Of a stretch of DNA of 64,000 nt, positions 44,439 to 53,838 are shown in pieces. Every line of letters starts with the position of its first letter. Within the stretch, counting starts at the first letter, position 1. The translations under genes and the position numbers were made by a program. The notes under the pieces are model-generated. The model was given only the letters and a program-made list of their open reading frames with translations. It searched no databases and was not told the DNA's origin. Origin of the DNA: Aquabacterium parvum (GTDB taxonomy: Bacteria; Pseudomonadota; Gammaproteobacteria; Burkholderiales; Burkholderiaceae_C); assembly GCF_001447195.1 (NCBI RefSeq), contig NZ_LFRI01000516.1, positions 1 to 64,000 of the forward strand. Reading direction: 5' to 3'.

Positions 44439-45563
44439 TCATGGCAAGGGGATGAGGATCCTGAACACCGTGCGACCGGGTTCGCTTTCGCATTCGATGG
44501 TGCCCTGATGCTGTTGAACGAAGGTTTGTGCCAAGGTCAGGCCCAGTCCGGATCCGCCGTCACGTCCCGACACCAAAGGGTAGAAGACGCGATCGCGGAT
44601 GGATTCCGGGATGCCCGGGCCGTTGTCCTCGATATGCAAGACCAGTGCCAGTCGGTGCAAGGCGCGGTTGATGGTGACGCGCCGGACCACGCGCGTGCGC
44701 AACACGATGCGCGCATCACCCTGGGCGATGCGATCGATCAAGGCTTGCGCTGCGTTGTGCGCGATGTTCAACACGGCCTGGATCAACTGCTCACGATCAC
44801 CTCGAAAGTCGGGCAGCGAGGTGTCGTAATCGCGCTGGACCTTCAGGCCCTTGGGGAACTCGGCCAGGATCAGCGAGCGCACCCGCTCGCAGACCTCGTG
44901 GATGTTGACGTCACCCACCACGTGCGGGCGGCGGTGCGGCGCCAGGAGCCGGTCAACCAGCGATTGCAGGCGGTCGGCCTCGTGGATGATGACCTGGGTG
45001 TACTCGGTCAGTGATTTGCTCTCGAGCTCCATCTGCAGCAACTGCGCCGCGCCCCGGATGCCGCCCAGCGGGTTTTTGATCTCGTGGGCCAGGTTGCGGA
45101 TGAGCTCCTTGTTGGCCTGCACCTGATCGAGTGCGCGCTCTTCGCGGTCCTGGCGGGTCTGCTGCTCGACCTCGACCAGCTCGACCAGCACCAGGCTGCC
45201 CTGCCCCAGGCGCGTGACGATGACCTGCACCGGCAGGGGCTCGCCATGGCCGCGCAGGTGCCGGCGAAGGTCGGTTTGCAGGCGGCTGGTGGCGAACTCG
45301 TTGCGAGCCACCGCGGACACCAAGTCGCGCAACAGGCCGGGCGAGACGACCCAGTCGTAGATGGATTCGCGCAGCATGGACTTGCGCGACAAGCCCAGGC
45401 CTTCTTCAAAGGCGGAGTTGGCGTAGAGGCAGCGGCCATCGGGGACCACCACGCACACCATCGTGCCCAGGTGGTCGAAGGCTTCGAGCCCGCCGGGCAC
45501 GATCGGATCAACACGGGACACCGCCTGCACGATGTCGGCAGGCGCATGGGGAACAGCAGTCAT
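44439..45563 (-). CDS. ntrB: Nitrogen regulation sensor kinase NtrB
   Basis: A 374-residue soluble histidine kinase. An N-terminal PAS domain (about residues 25-120) precedes the H-box LIRNLAHEIKNPLGGIRGAAQLL and the ATPase with N, G1 and G2 motifs (IAHNAAQAL, DNGPGIP, GRDGGSGLGLTLAQ). It phosphorylates or dephosphorylates NtrC according to PII signals. The start is ATG 45563 (MTAVPHAPADI), giving a family-like length; the ORF extends upstream over the neighbouring gene's 3' end. It is 52 bp upstream of ntrC. Confidence 0.95.
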   Translation of the reverse strand: MTAVPHAPADIVQAVSRVDPIVPGGLEAFDHLGTMVCVVVPDGRCLYANSAFEEGLGLSRKSMLRESIYDWVVSPGLLRDLVSAVARNEFATSRLQTDLRRHLRGHGEPLPVQVIVTRLGQGSLVLVELVEVEQQTRQDREERALDQVQANKELIRNLAHEIKNPLGGIRGAAQLLQMELESKSLTEYTQVIIHEADRLQSLVDRLLAPHRRPHVVGDVNIHEVCERVRSLILAEFPKGLKVQRDYDTSLPDFRGDREQLIQAVLNIAHNAAQALIDRIAQGDARIVLRTRVVRRVTINRALHRLALVLHIEDNGPGIPESIRDRVFYPLVSGRDGGSGLGLTLAQTFVQQHQGTIECESEPGRTVFRILIPLP

Positions 45564-45591
45564 CGGGAAAAGCTTTGTCTGGTGGCTCGCG

Positions 45592-46107
45592 TCAGCGCTG
45601 GCCGAACTTGCCCAACTCGCGCCGCAAAGCGGCAACGTCCGCTTCCTTGCGTGTGAGCGCGGCTTTCATCTCCTCGATGCGATCGAGGTACTTCTGGTAG
45701 TTGCGCTCGTCACCGCGGCGCTCAGGCTGACCGTCGTTGAATTCCTTGCGCAGGGCGGCCAAGGCGTCTTCTTCCTTCTTGAGTTCGGCCTCGAGGATGC
45801 GCTTGGCATCGCTGTCGCGGGCTTTCTGGTCGTCGGCGCCGACCTTTTCACCCTGAGCGGACGAAGCGCCGGCTGGCCGGGCGGCATTGCCACGCGGAGC
45901 CTGGGACTGGATCACCGTGATCGGTGCGCCCTCCAGGGTTTTGCAGCCCTTGTCGCGGGCCTCTTTGGCGCTCAGCGAGTCGGTGTAGAGGTTGCCCGGG
46001 CATCGGTAGACGGGCTTTTCCTGGGCCCACACGGCAGCACCAGCGCTCAGGGCGCAGACCAGGGAGATCAGCTTGAGAGACACGTGCAGCGGATTCGTCA
46101 TCGTCAT
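45592..46107 (-). CDS. Small exported coiled-coil protein beside ntrB
   Basis: A 171-residue protein with a signal peptide (LKLISLVCALSAGAAVWA), a short Cys-containing segment VYRCPGNLYTDSLSAKEARDKGCKTLEG that resembles the DUF4124 pattern, and a C-terminal charged coiled coil (about residues 100-171). I do not know its function. The start is ATG 46107 (MTMTNPLHV); an internal ATG at 46101 is equally good. It lies between glnA and ntrB on the same strand, so it may be transcribed with ntrBC. Confidence 0.8.
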   Translation of the reverse strand: MTMTNPLHVSLKLISLVCALSAGAAVWAQEKPVYRCPGNLYTDSLSAKEARDKGCKTLEGAPITVIQSQAPRGNAARPAGASSAQGEKVGADDQKARDSDAKRILEAELKKEEDALAALRKEFNDGQPERRGDERNYQKYLDRIEEMKAALTRKEADVAALRRELGKFGQR

Positions 46108-46240
46108 GCAGTCAGTCGGCGTGCAAGCCGGATGCCTTGCAGTATGCCCGCAAGCGGCGCCCCATGGCAGACAAGGCCGGCACAAACGAAACGAAAGGCA
46201 CGTCGCCACAACATGGGCAAGGAGCGAGGCACAAGCGAAC

Positions 46241-46267
46241 AAAAAAAAGAGCGGCCGAAGCCGCTCT
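46241..46267 (-). terminator. Terminator of glnA
   Basis: AGAGCGGC / GCCGCTCT form an 8-bp stem with a CGAA-type loop, followed on the minus strand by eight T residues, 25 bp after the glnA stop. Confidence 0.9.
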
Positions 46268-46291
46268 CTGTTTGCGAACCGCTTGCGCGGA

Positions 46292-47710
46292 TCACAGTGC
46301 GTAGTACATGTCGTACTCGACCGGGTGAACGGCCATGCGGAAGCGGGTGACTTCCTGCATCTTCAGGTCGATGTAGGCGTCGATGTAGGAATCGGTGAAC
46401 ACACCACCCTTGGTCAGGAACGCGCGGTCGGCGTCCAGGGCGTCCAGAGCCTGGTCCAGGCTGTGGCAGACGGTGGGGATCAACTTGTCCTCTTCGGGCG
46501 GCAGGTGGTACAGGTCCTTCGTGGCGGCTTCGCCCGGATGGATCTTGTTTTCCACGCCGTCCAGACCGGCCATCATCAGTGCCGAGAAGGCCAGGTACGG
46601 GTTGGCCGAGGGATCGGGGAAGCGAGCCTCGATGCGGCGACCCTTGGGGTTCGACACGAACGGGATGCGGATCGAAGCGGAACGGTTCTTGGCCGAGTAG
46701 GCCAGCTTCACCGGGGCTTCGAAGCCGGGCACCAGACGCTTGTACGAGTTCGTGCCGGGGTTGGTGATGGCGTTCAGGGCGCGAGCGTGCTTGATGATGC
46801 CGCCGATGTAGTACAGGGCGAACTCGCTCAGGCCGGCGTAGCCGTCGCCAGCGAACAGGTTCTTGCCGTCCTTCCAGATGGACTGGTGAACGTGCATGCC
46901 GGAGCCGTTGTCGCCAACCAGGGGCTTGGGCATGAACGTGGCGGTCTTGCCGTAGGCGTGGGCCACGTTCGTGATGATGTACTTTTGCAGTTGCAGCCAG
47001 TCAGCGCGCTGGGTCAGCGTGGCGAACTTGGTGCCGATTTCCATCTGGCCGGCGTTGGCCACTTCGTGGTGGTGCACTTCGACCGGGATGCCCATCGATT
47101 CGAGGATCAGGCACATCTCCGAGCGCATGTCCTGGCCGGAGTCGACCGGGGGCACGGGGAAGTAGCCGCCCTTGACGGTGGGACGGTAGCCGGTGTTGCC
47201 GTGTTCGTACTTGGTGCCGGTGTTCCAGGCGCCTTCTTCGGCTTGGATCTCGAAGAAGCAGCCGGACATGTCGTTGCCCCAACGGATGCCGTCGAACACG
47301 AAGAACTCGGGTTCAGGACCGAAGAAAGCGGTGTCGCCCAGGCCCGAGGACTTCAGGTAGGCTTCGGCGCGCTTGGCCAGCGAGCGGGGATCGCGCTCGT
47401 AAGGCTTGTGGTCGGTCGGGTCGATGACGTCGCAGGTCAGCAGCAGGGTCGGCTCTTCGAAGAAGGGGTCGACGTTGGCGGTGTTGGGGTCCGGCATGAG
47501 CAGCATGTCGGATGCTTCGATGCCCTTCCAGCCAGCGATGGACGAACCGTCGAACGCGTGGCCGGACTCAAACTTGTCTTCATCGAAGTGCGAAACAGGC
47601 ACGGAGACGTGCTGTTCCTTGCCACGGGTGTCAGTGAAACGGAAGTCAACGAACTTGACGTCGTTGTCCTTCACCATCTTCATCACGTCGGCGACGGTCT
47701 TGTTGGCCAT
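46292..47710 (-). CDS. glnA: Glutamine synthetase type I
   Basis: A 472-residue enzyme making glutamine from glutamate, ammonia and ATP. It shows the family blocks [17 protein letters not shown], the ATP-binding [16 protein letters not shown] and the C-terminal adenylylation site [10 protein letters not shown] (Tyr near residue 400), so activity should be controlled by GlnE. Expression control is readable upstream: a sigma54 promoter and an NtrC enhancer. Its own hairpin terminator separates it from the ntrB-side genes. Confidence 0.98.
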   Translation of the reverse strand: MANKTVADVMKMVKDNDVKFVDFRFTDTRGKEQHVSVPVSHFDEDKFESGHAFDGSSIAGWKGIEASDMLLMPDPNTANVDPFFEEPTLLLTCDVIDPTDHKPYERDPRSLAKRAEAYLKSSGLGDTAFFGPEPEFFVFDGIRWGNDMSGCFFEIQAEEGAWNTGTKYEHGNTGYRPTVKGGYFPVPPVDSGQDMRSEMCLILESMGIPVEVHHHEVANAGQMEIGTKFATLTQRADWLQLQKYIITNVAHAYGKTATFMPKPLVGDNGSGMHVHQSIWKDGKNLFAGDGYAGLSEFALYYIGGIIKHARALNAITNPGTNSYKRLVPGFEAPVKLAYSAKNRSASIRIPFVSNPKGRRIEARFPDPSANPYLAFSALMMAGLDGVENKIHPGEAATKDLYHLPPEEDKLIPTVCHSLDQALDALDADRAFLTKGGVFTDSYIDAYIDLKMQEVTRFRMAVHPVEYDMYYAL

Positions 47711-47792
47711 CAGGAGCTCCTAGCAACAGGCTTAATGAAAGCAGGAAGAGAAATTTTTCTGTCTCTGGTCCAGAAACAGCGCGCAGTGTAAT

Positions 47793-47808
47793 AGCAGAAA
47801 GCGTGCCT
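47793..47808 (-). promoter_or_regulatory. Sigma54 promoter of glnA
   Basis: The minus strand reads AGGCACGCTTTCTGCT, matching the -24/-12 consensus TGGCACN5TTGCA with the essential GG and GC correctly spaced. It lies 83 bp upstream of the glnA start codon. Confidence 0.8.
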
Positions 47809-47871
47809 TCAGGCTGAGCGCGGACAAGCCGCACCCGGATTCGGTCCATGGCAGAGGGGGCGCAACCCCGG

Positions 47872-47894
47872 GGTGCGCCATCTCTGGGCGCACC
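47872..47894. repeat. Inverted repeat between enhancer and promoter of glnA
   Basis: GGTGCGCC and GGCGCACC are perfect 8-bp arms around 7 bp. It lies between the NtrC site and the sigma54 promoter, but does not follow the NtrC half-site order, so its binding partner is unknown. Confidence 0.55.
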
Positions 47895-47947
47895 GCGAAG
47901 GGCCATGGCGCACATCGTGAAAACGAAGCTGGCCACGCCCTTCCTAA

Positions 47948-47970
47948 ATTTGCACCATATTCGTGCAAAT
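47948..47970. promoter_or_regulatory. NtrC-binding enhancer upstream of glnA
   Basis: ATTTGCAC, 7 bp, GTGCAAAT is a perfect palindrome whose core TGCAC-N7-GTGCA is the NtrC consensus. It is centred about 150 bp upstream of the sigma54 promoter, a normal enhancer distance. Confidence 0.8.
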
Positions 47971-47982
47971 CGGGGTTCAATA

Positions 47983-48801
47983 TCAGCCTCGCACCGATTC
48001 GGGGCCTATTTCCGCACCAAACTGGACCAAGCCGTCGCGCAAGGCGACGAACGCCGCATCCACCTCGCTCGCCAAGCCCTTCACACCAAGCTCGATGTGG
48101 CGCCCATGCACCGGGTGGTCAACGCTGGGCAGGGAGAACACCTTGATGGGCGAGAAACGCGCCTCGATCTCGACCATCAGGGGCGTCAGGCGAGACTCGA
48201 TGGCGCCGTAAACCACCACCGAGCGCTCCACCAGGCGCCCTTGCCCGTGCAAGTCGGCATGCAAGGTGTCGAGCGCCCAAGCCACCATGGGCCAGGCCAT
48301 GACCGGAAAGCCCGGCACGAAGTGCACACGCCCGGCCAGCGAAAAGCCGGGGATGCGGTTGTAGGGGTTGGGGATGATGCTGGCACCCTGAGGGAAACGC
48401 CCCATCTCCAGGCGCCGGAGGGTGTCGGCCGATTCCGGTTCGAAGGGCACGCCCTCTTGCTCGGCCATTTCGCGACAGCGCATCAGGATCAAGTCGCGGG
48501 CCTCGGGGTGCAGCGCCAAGGGCTGACCGGCGGCTTCGGCCGCACAGGCACGGGTGTGGTCGTCGGGTGTGGCCCCGATGCCGCCAAAGGAGAAAACGAC
48601 GTCGCCGCTGTCCAGCGCGTGACGCAGGTCGGTGGTGATGCTCGCGGGGTCGTCGCCCACATAGCGCACCCAGGAGACCGCCATGCCCCGCTCGGTCAGC
48701 AGCTCGATGGCCTTGACCAGGTGCTTGTCCTGCCGGCGACCACTGAGGATTTCGTCGCCGATGATGATGAGGCCGATGCGCGGGTTCTGAGTGTCAGGCA
48801 T
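47983..48801 (-). CDS. CinA-like molybdopterin-binding domain protein
   Basis: A 272-residue protein with the MoCF_biosynth (MoaB/Mog-like) fold seen in the N-terminal half of CinA: LIIIGDEILSGRRQDKH (about residues 11-27), VVFSFGGIGATPDDHT and a PGFPVMAWPM block. The CinA C-terminal nicotinamide-deamidase domain is absent, so it is the stand-alone type. Its role is not established. The start is ATG 48801 (MPDTQNPRIG); it overlaps the upstream EI24 gene by 8 bp. Confidence 0.88.
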   Translation of the reverse strand: MPDTQNPRIGLIIIGDEILSGRRQDKHLVKAIELLTERGMAVSWVRYVGDDPASITTDLRHALDSGDVVFSFGGIGATPDDHTRACAAEAAGQPLALHPEARDLILMRCREMAEQEGVPFEPESADTLRRLEMGRFPQGASIIPNPYNRIPGFSLAGRVHFVPGFPVMAWPMVAWALDTLHADLHGQGRLVERSVVVYGAIESRLTPLMVEIEARFSPIKVFSLPSVDHPVHGRHIELGVKGLASEVDAAFVALRDGLVQFGAEIGPESVRG

Positions 48802-49696
48802 GTTCTGAGTGAGGGAGGTTGGCCAACGAACTGGGCAGGGTCTCGGCTCGCAGCGACGCCAGCGCCGCCAGCAGGAAGTGAGCAAACCACAGGCTGGAAA
48901 AAACGAACACCAGGGTGTAGAGCCACAGCGAGACGACCAGGATGAAAGGCGCCAGGACGATGGCCAGCACGCCCAGGGCCCACACGGCGGCAGGCGCTGC
49001 GCCCAGGTAGCCACAGACCACGCCCATGAGCAGCAAGGTCGTGCGGTGGCGCTGGATCAGGGCGTTTTGCTCTTGAGGCGTGGCGAAGTCGGCGAGGGTG
49101 TCGTGGGTCATGACGCGGTAGGTCAGCCAGCCCCAGATCAAGGGTGGCACCACCAACGCGAACAATGGGATCAACCACAGCGGCAGGCTCAGCACGAGCG
49201 CGCCCAGCGCGACGACGGTGGAGGCCAGGGACAAGGCGACCGACCGCCAAAGCGACGTCCGGTGGCGCGAGGCCAGATCCGGGAATCGCCGCGCGCGCAC
49301 CAGCTTGACCGCAGACGGGGTGATCATCCAGGCCACCAGCAGCAGGCTCAGGACCACCACCAGGGGCACCACCAGGATCAACATCAACACGGGCACCAAC
49401 GCGGCACGCAAGCCTTGCAGCCCCATGCTGTCGAGCCAGGACAGGAGTGATTGGCTGAGCGACCAGTTGTCCAGGGCCTGCCTGAGTGCCTCGTTGGCAT
49501 CGGACCAGCCCCACCAGGCCAGGCCCAGCAACAACGTGGCCGACAACAGGATGGGCAGCAAGGTCAGCCAGATGACCCTCGGGTGCAGGCAGTAAGCCAC
49601 GGCGCGCCAGGCGGCATCGGCGGCCAGGCTGGCGGATGGCAAAGGGCGTTGAGGCAAGGCAGAAGGGGGCGTCAGAGGTGGCGTGGAAGCGTCCAT
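48794..49696 (-). CDS. EI24-domain membrane protein
   Basis: A 300-residue integral membrane protein with about six helices (for example WLTLLPILLSATLLLGLAWW and LVPVLMLILVVPLVVVLSLLLVAWM). The arrangement, with PSAVKLVRARRFPDL after the second long hydrophobic block, matches the EI24/CysZ-like family. CysZ members carry sulfate, but I cannot assign that here. The start is ATG 49696, with a further ATG at 49708. It overlaps the following CinA-like gene. Confidence 0.8.
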   Translation of the reverse strand: MDASTPPLTPPSALPQRPLPSASLAADAAWRAVAYCLHPRVIWLTLLPILLSATLLLGLAWWGWSDANEALRQALDNWSLSQSLLSWLDSMGLQGLRAALVPVLMLILVVPLVVVLSLLLVAWMITPSAVKLVRARRFPDLASRHRTSLWRSVALSLASTVVALGALVLSLPLWLIPLFALVVPPLIWGWLTYRVMTHDTLADFATPQEQNALIQRHRTTLLLMGVVCGYLGAAPAAVWALGVLAIVLAPFILVVSLWLYTLVFVFSSLWFAHFLLAALASLRAETLPSSLANLPHSEHA

Positions 49697-49795
49697 GTCG
49701 AACAGCATACCGAAGTGGCCCCAGGCCTGAAGCGATCGGCACCAAAACCCCTTGGGCCCCGCTCGCGACACCCTGGCGGCCAGGCGGCCGGTGCG

Positions 49796-50791
49796 TCAGC
49801 CCCTGCCCAGCAAGCGCCGCAGGCCCAGCCACTGCTGCGCCCAAAAACCCAGGCCGTAGTCACGCGCGCCGTTTTCAGGCAGCTGGTCGCGGATGCCGGT
49901 CGGCTCGTAGCGACCATCGAACCGCGCTGTGCCAAACAACAGGTCCCACACGGGAAACAGCACCGCGAAATTGCAGCCACCCAAGGAACCCGGGCCATGG
50001 CTTTCGTGGCCAACGCCGATGGCGTGGTGTTGTCGGTGAAAGCGGGGGCTCACCAGTAAGCGCTCACCCAACCAGCCAAAGCTCACCCGAGCGTTGGCAT
50101 GCGAAAGGCTTTCAAGCAACTGTGTGACGGCCACGACGGCCACGAATTGCCCCGGTGCCACGCCGATGGCTCGGGCAGTGAACGCCAGCAGCACGTCGCG
50201 GATCAGGTCATCGAGCAGGTGGTTGCGGTTGTCGCTCCACAGGGTCATCTGCCGCTGGCTGTGGTGCACGGCGTGCAAGGCCCACCAGCGGTCGAAGTGG
50301 TGTTGGCCTCGGTGGATCCAGTAGTCCAGCAGGTCAAAGACCAGCAGATAGAGCAGGAAGCTGGCCCAGGCGGTGTCGAGCACACCTGGCCACAGGGGTG
50401 CCACCAGGGCGTCGAGCTGGATGCCTTGCACCCCCTGCACCGCCGCCTCGCCGAACACGGTGTCCAGCAGCGGATCGACCGAGAAAAACATGGCCAGGCG
50501 GAACAGGCCCAGGCGGTGCAACAGGGTGTAGAAGATGTCGACGCGCACGGCTGGCCCGCCTCCGAACTGCTGCTCTGCCGGACGCCAGCGTTGCAGGGGC
50601 GCGAACAGCAACAGCATCAGCACCAACTGGATAAAGCCCACCAGCAGCCAACCGGTGGCGGCGTAGCCGTCCTCCAGCAAGTTGCCCTGGCCGGTGTGGA
50701 ACAACAAAGGCTGGACCACCGACTCGAACAAGGCCTGCTGCAGTCGCCCGAAGGCATCGGTCAGGGGCTGGATGATCAGTTCGTCGAGCAT
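49796..50791 (-). CDS. Sterol desaturase / fatty acid hydroxylase family protein
   Basis: A 331-residue membrane di-iron enzyme candidate. Four or more helices surround the histidine clusters HRGQHH, HAVHHSQ and HRQHHAIG, the ligand pattern of the FA_hydroxylase superfamily. It may hydroxylate or desaturate a lipid chain; the substrate is unknown because bacterial members are diverse. It follows the polysaccharide deacetylase by 34 bp on the same strand. Confidence 0.88.
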   Translation of the reverse strand: MLDELIIQPLTDAFGRLQQALFESVVQPLLFHTGQGNLLEDGYAATGWLLVGFIQLVLMLLLFAPLQRWRPAEQQFGGGPAVRVDIFYTLLHRLGLFRLAMFFSVDPLLDTVFGEAAVQGVQGIQLDALVAPLWPGVLDTAWASFLLYLLVFDLLDYWIHRGQHHFDRWWALHAVHHSQRQMTLWSDNRNHLLDDLIRDVLLAFTARAIGVAPGQFVAVVAVTQLLESLSHANARVSFGWLGERLLVSPRFHRQHHAIGVGHESHGPGSLGGCNFAVLFPVWDLLFGTARFDGRYEPTGIRDQLPENGARDYGLGFWAQQWLGLRRLLGRG

Positions 50792-50825
50792 GGGCTGCAG
50801 CGGTGTTGCATCGGTTCAGCGGGGT

Positions 50826-51656
50826 TCAGCGGGGTTCAGCGAGCGCTTCGTGCGGAGCTGGGCCTGCTGCGCGATAGGTGGGGTGCTGCCTGAGGGTCTC
50901 GAAGCAGAAGCCGCGCTCTTTCAAGCCCACGATGAGCGGCTCGAGCACGGCGGGCGCCCACGCGTCCTGCCGACTCCAGATGCCCAGGTGCATCAGCAAG
51001 ATCTCACCCGATCGCACGCGCTGCAAGGCCTGCCCCAACAAGGCCGCATTGGGGTAGCGCTTGCTGTCGAGCTCGTCCCCCAGGAAGCCATTGGGGGTCC
51101 AGGGCACGTGCTGCCATCCGCAGGCGTGGGCCACGGCCAGCAACCGTGGTGAGGTCCGCCCACCCGGTGCGCGGAAGATGGCGCGCATGCGCTGGCCGGT
51201 CATTTGTTCAAAACGGGTGGCTGGGCGCTGCAGTTGTTCGCAGTAAGCCGTGGCCGAAAGCGACTGTCGCTCACCGTTGCGGGGCCCTGCCGTCGGCTTG
51301 ACCCGAAGGCCCTCTGCGGTGTCGGCCTGCCAGACCACGTGGTCCCAGGTGTGGCTGCCAAAGTCATGGCCCTGAGCAGCCAGCTGCTTCCACCAGGCGG
51401 CCCAGTGCTCGTCCAGGCTGCTGCCCTCTGGCCGGGCGCCCACCGCCTGCGTGCGCTCGTTGGCCAGAAAGAAAGTGGCTTTGACCTGATGGCGCGTCAG
51501 CACATCGGCCACCAGCGAGGCCACGCCCATGTGCCCGGTGTCGATGGTCAGGTAGACCGGTTTGTCGCAGCGTGCTGCGGCCAGGGCCTGACCCGACAGG
51601 CCGAGCCCCAGGGTCAGCGCCAGAGCGCAAGCCGTGCGGTCAATTGCGCGGCGCAT
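50826..51656 (-). CDS. Polysaccharide deacetylase (NodB-like), altered motif 1
   Basis: A 276-residue exported protein with signal peptide (RTACALALTLGLGLSGQALA). NodB blocks are YLTIDTGHMGVASLVADVLTRHQVKATFFLAN (motif 1), FGSHTWDH (motif 2, the H-x3-H zinc ligands) and IFRAPGG (motif 3). Motif 1 reads IDTG where TFDDG is usual, so the catalytic-base Asp is kept but the metal-binding Asp is Thr. It may be a divergent subfamily rather than inactive. The start at ATG 51656 overlaps the upstream stop by 17 bp (ATG 51677 possible). Confidence 0.85.
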   Translation of the reverse strand: MRRAIDRTACALALTLGLGLSGQALAAARCDKPVYLTIDTGHMGVASLVADVLTRHQVKATFFLANERTQAVGARPEGSSLDEHWAAWWKQLAAQGHDFGSHTWDHVVWQADTAEGLRVKPTAGPRNGERQSLSATAYCEQLQRPATRFEQMTGQRMRAIFRAPGGRTSPRLLAVAHACGWQHVPWTPNGFLGDELDSKRYPNAALLGQALQRVRSGEILLMHLGIWSRQDAWAPAVLEPLIVGLKERGFCFETLRQHPTYRAAGPAPHEALAEPR

Positions 51657-52782
51657 GCTGCAACGTCCAGACGCCATGCGGCGATCGGCCCACAGGCACT
51701 TGCTTGATCACTTCGCCCTTGACCGTGTCGATGACCGTCAACTGGCGCGCCCAGCGCGAGGTCACCAGGATGGTCCGTCCGTCGGCCAGCAGGTCCATGC
51801 AATCGGGGCCACCCGGCGCAGGATAGGTTGCCACCACCTTCCAGGTTTGCAGGTCGATGCGGCTGATGGTGTTGCCAGCCCGGTTGCTGACCAGCACATG
51901 CCGCTTGTCGCCCCAGGCTCGGAAAGCGTGCGCGCCATTGCCGGTTTCGATGCGTTTGACGCGCTCGGGTTTCGCGCCGGACACGTTGTAGACCTCGACG
52001 TAACGGTCGCCCGTCAGGCCGATCAGCACATGGCGATCGTCGGGCGTGACGTACACATCGGCGGGCATCTTGCCCACGCGGATGCGCCAACGCGGGGCCT
52101 GTGTCGCCAGCTCGATGGCCACCATCTCGTCGCTGTCCTGCATGGTGACGTAGGCCACAGTGCTGCGCGAGTCGATGGCGATGTGGCTGGGCGTCTTGGC
52201 CGTTGGCACGCGCTTGATCAGCTTGAGGTCGACGCCGCCCTTGGGTGAAGGCGTGGACTGGTAGATGTCGACGTGGTTGAGCCGATTGGCCGCCGTCACG
52301 AACCACTTCATGTCGGGCGAAAAGCGCAGCTGGTAGGGGTCGACGATGCCTTCGATCACCCGTTGCACCGCGCCTGTCCTGGGATCAAACAGGGTCAGGG
52401 AGTCGGACAGCGCGTTGGCCACCATCAGCGACTTCTCGTCGGGCGAGAGGTAGAGGTGATGGGGCTCCTTGCCTGTCGGCACCCGGCGGATTTCGGTGTA
52501 GGTCACCGGGTCGATGATGCTGAGGTTCGCATCGAGCGAATTGAGCACGAAGATGGGGGGACGCGCGGGCGCAGGCGCCACCACAGGGGGACGGGGTTTG
52601 GGCCGGTCGCCCAGCGCCAGCGCCGGGGACGCAAGCCCCGCGAGCCCGAACGACATCAAACCTTGCGCAGCCAGCCCCAGGCCACCCAAAGCCACTGCCC
52701 GGCGTGAAGGCCCGACAGGCGTCGGCGTCGGCTTCGCCTCAGGCAACGCAGGCACCCCGCGCAGCAACATGTCCCCACTCAT
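51640..52782 (-). CDS. YVTN-type beta-propeller protein with Tat-like signal
   Basis: A 380-residue protein. The N-terminus has a twin-arginine motif followed by a hydrophobic stretch (PSRRAVALGGLGLAAQGLMSFGLAGLASPALA), so Tat export is likely. The mature part is a set of roughly 42-residue blades (IFVLNSLDANLSIIDPVTYTEIRRVPTGKEPHHLYLSPDEKSLMVAN...), the YVTN/lactonase-like propeller. No catalytic residues are recognisable. It is coupled to the downstream deacetylase by a 17-bp overlap, so the two may act together in the envelope. Confidence 0.85.
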   Translation of the reverse strand: MSGDMLLRGVPALPEAKPTPTPVGPSRRAVALGGLGLAAQGLMSFGLAGLASPALALGDRPKPRPPVVAPAPARPPIFVLNSLDANLSIIDPVTYTEIRRVPTGKEPHHLYLSPDEKSLMVANALSDSLTLFDPRTGAVQRVIEGIVDPYQLRFSPDMKWFVTAANRLNHVDIYQSTPSPKGGVDLKLIKRVPTAKTPSHIAIDSRSTVAYVTMQDSDEMVAIELATQAPRWRIRVGKMPADVYVTPDDRHVLIGLTGDRYVEVYNVSGAKPERVKRIETGNGAHAFRAWGDKRHVLVSNRAGNTISRIDLQTWKVVATYPAPGGPDCMDLLADGRTILVTSRWARQLTVIDTVKGEVIKQVPVGRSPHGVWTLQHAPRN

Positions 52783-52895
52783 CCCCAGCGAACCTTTTGT
52801 CAGTCAAGCTCTCCAGTTTAAGCGCGGCAGACCGGGGCTGCGATGACATGGGTCAGCGCGCGACAACGCCGGTCCGCAGAGCCGGCGCGACAGGC

Positions 52896-53720
52896 TCACT
52901 CATCCCCACCCAACACCGAGCCCAGCAGCCCGCCCACGCCACCTGCGGCCACCCCGCTGAGCAAGCCGCCCTCCTCGCGACCACCACCACCGGGTGTCTG
53001 AGGCGCCGCAGCAAAGATGCGCGAGGCCAGTCGCGAGAACGGCAGGCTCTGCAGCCAGATCTGACCCGGGCCGCTCAGCTTGGCCAGGAACAGGCCCTCG
53101 CCGCCGAACAGCGCGGTCTTGATCTTGCCGACGTACTGGATGTCGAAGTCCACGCCGGAAGTAAAAGCCACAACACAACCGGTGTCCACCATCAGGCTCT
53201 CGCCCGCCTTCAGCTCGCGCCGCACCACGGTGCCACCCGCGTGCACAAAGGCCATGCCATCGCCCTCGAGCTTTTGCAGGATGAAGCCCTCGCCGCCGAA
53301 AAACCCGGCGCCCAGGCGCTTCTGAAAACCGATGCCCAGCGACACACCACGGGCGGCGCACAGGAAGGAGTCCTTCTGGCACATCAGCGTGCCGCCCAAC
53401 TGCTTGAGGTCCATCGGCAGGATCTTGCCGGGGTACGGCGCCGCGAACGCCACGCGCCGCTTGCCCTGCCCCTGGTTCGTGTAGACCGTCGTGAACAGGC
53501 TCTCGCCAGTGATCAAACGCTTGCCTGCGCCCAACAGCTTGCCGAAGATGCCGCCTTGCTGTTGTGAGCCATCGCCGAAGACGGTGTCCATCTCGATGCC
53601 GGGCTCCATGAACATCATGCTGCCTGCTTCGCCGATGGCCGCCTCGCCGGGATCGAGCTCGACCTCGACGAATTGCATTTCGGCTCCGCGAATTTCGTGA
53701 TCCACCACGTCCATGGCCAT
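52896..53720 (-). CDS. AIM24/TIGR00266-family protein
   Basis: A 274-residue protein made of beta-rich repeats with paired blocks [24 protein letters not shown] and [23 protein letters not shown], typical of the AIM24 (TIGR00266) family. The last about 40 residues are Gly-rich ([31 protein letters not shown]). No signal peptide is visible and the molecular role is unknown. The start is ATG 53720 (MAMDVVDHE); the frame continues to 53945 without family-like sequence. It is divergent from the GGDEF gene. Confidence 0.87.
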   Translation of the reverse strand: MAMDVVDHEIRGAEMQFVEVELDPGEAAIGEAGSMMFMEPGIEMDTVFGDGSQQQGGIFGKLLGAGKRLITGESLFTTVYTNQGQGKRRVAFAAPYPGKILPMDLKQLGGTLMCQKDSFLCAARGVSLGIGFQKRLGAGFFGGEGFILQKLEGDGMAFVHAGGTVVRRELKAGESLMVDTGCVVAFTSGVDFDIQYVGKIKTALFGGEGLFLAKLSGPGQIWLQSLPFSRLASRIFAAAPQTPGGGGREEGGLLSGVAAGGVGGLLGSVLGGDE

Positions 53721-53838
53721 GTTGATTTGCTCCGTTGTGAAAAATCGAGGGGCCACCTCACCCTCGTCATGAGGGGTGGCCCGCCTGATGCCCAGCTCAA
53801 TCGGGCGATACTCTGCCGCGAGATTGTGTCCGAAACCC

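Noticed and set aside
47865-47880. Alternative sigma54 promoter near the GGTGCGCC repeat
   Set aside because: The GG-N10-GC spacing fails there, while the element at 47793-47808 fits exactly.
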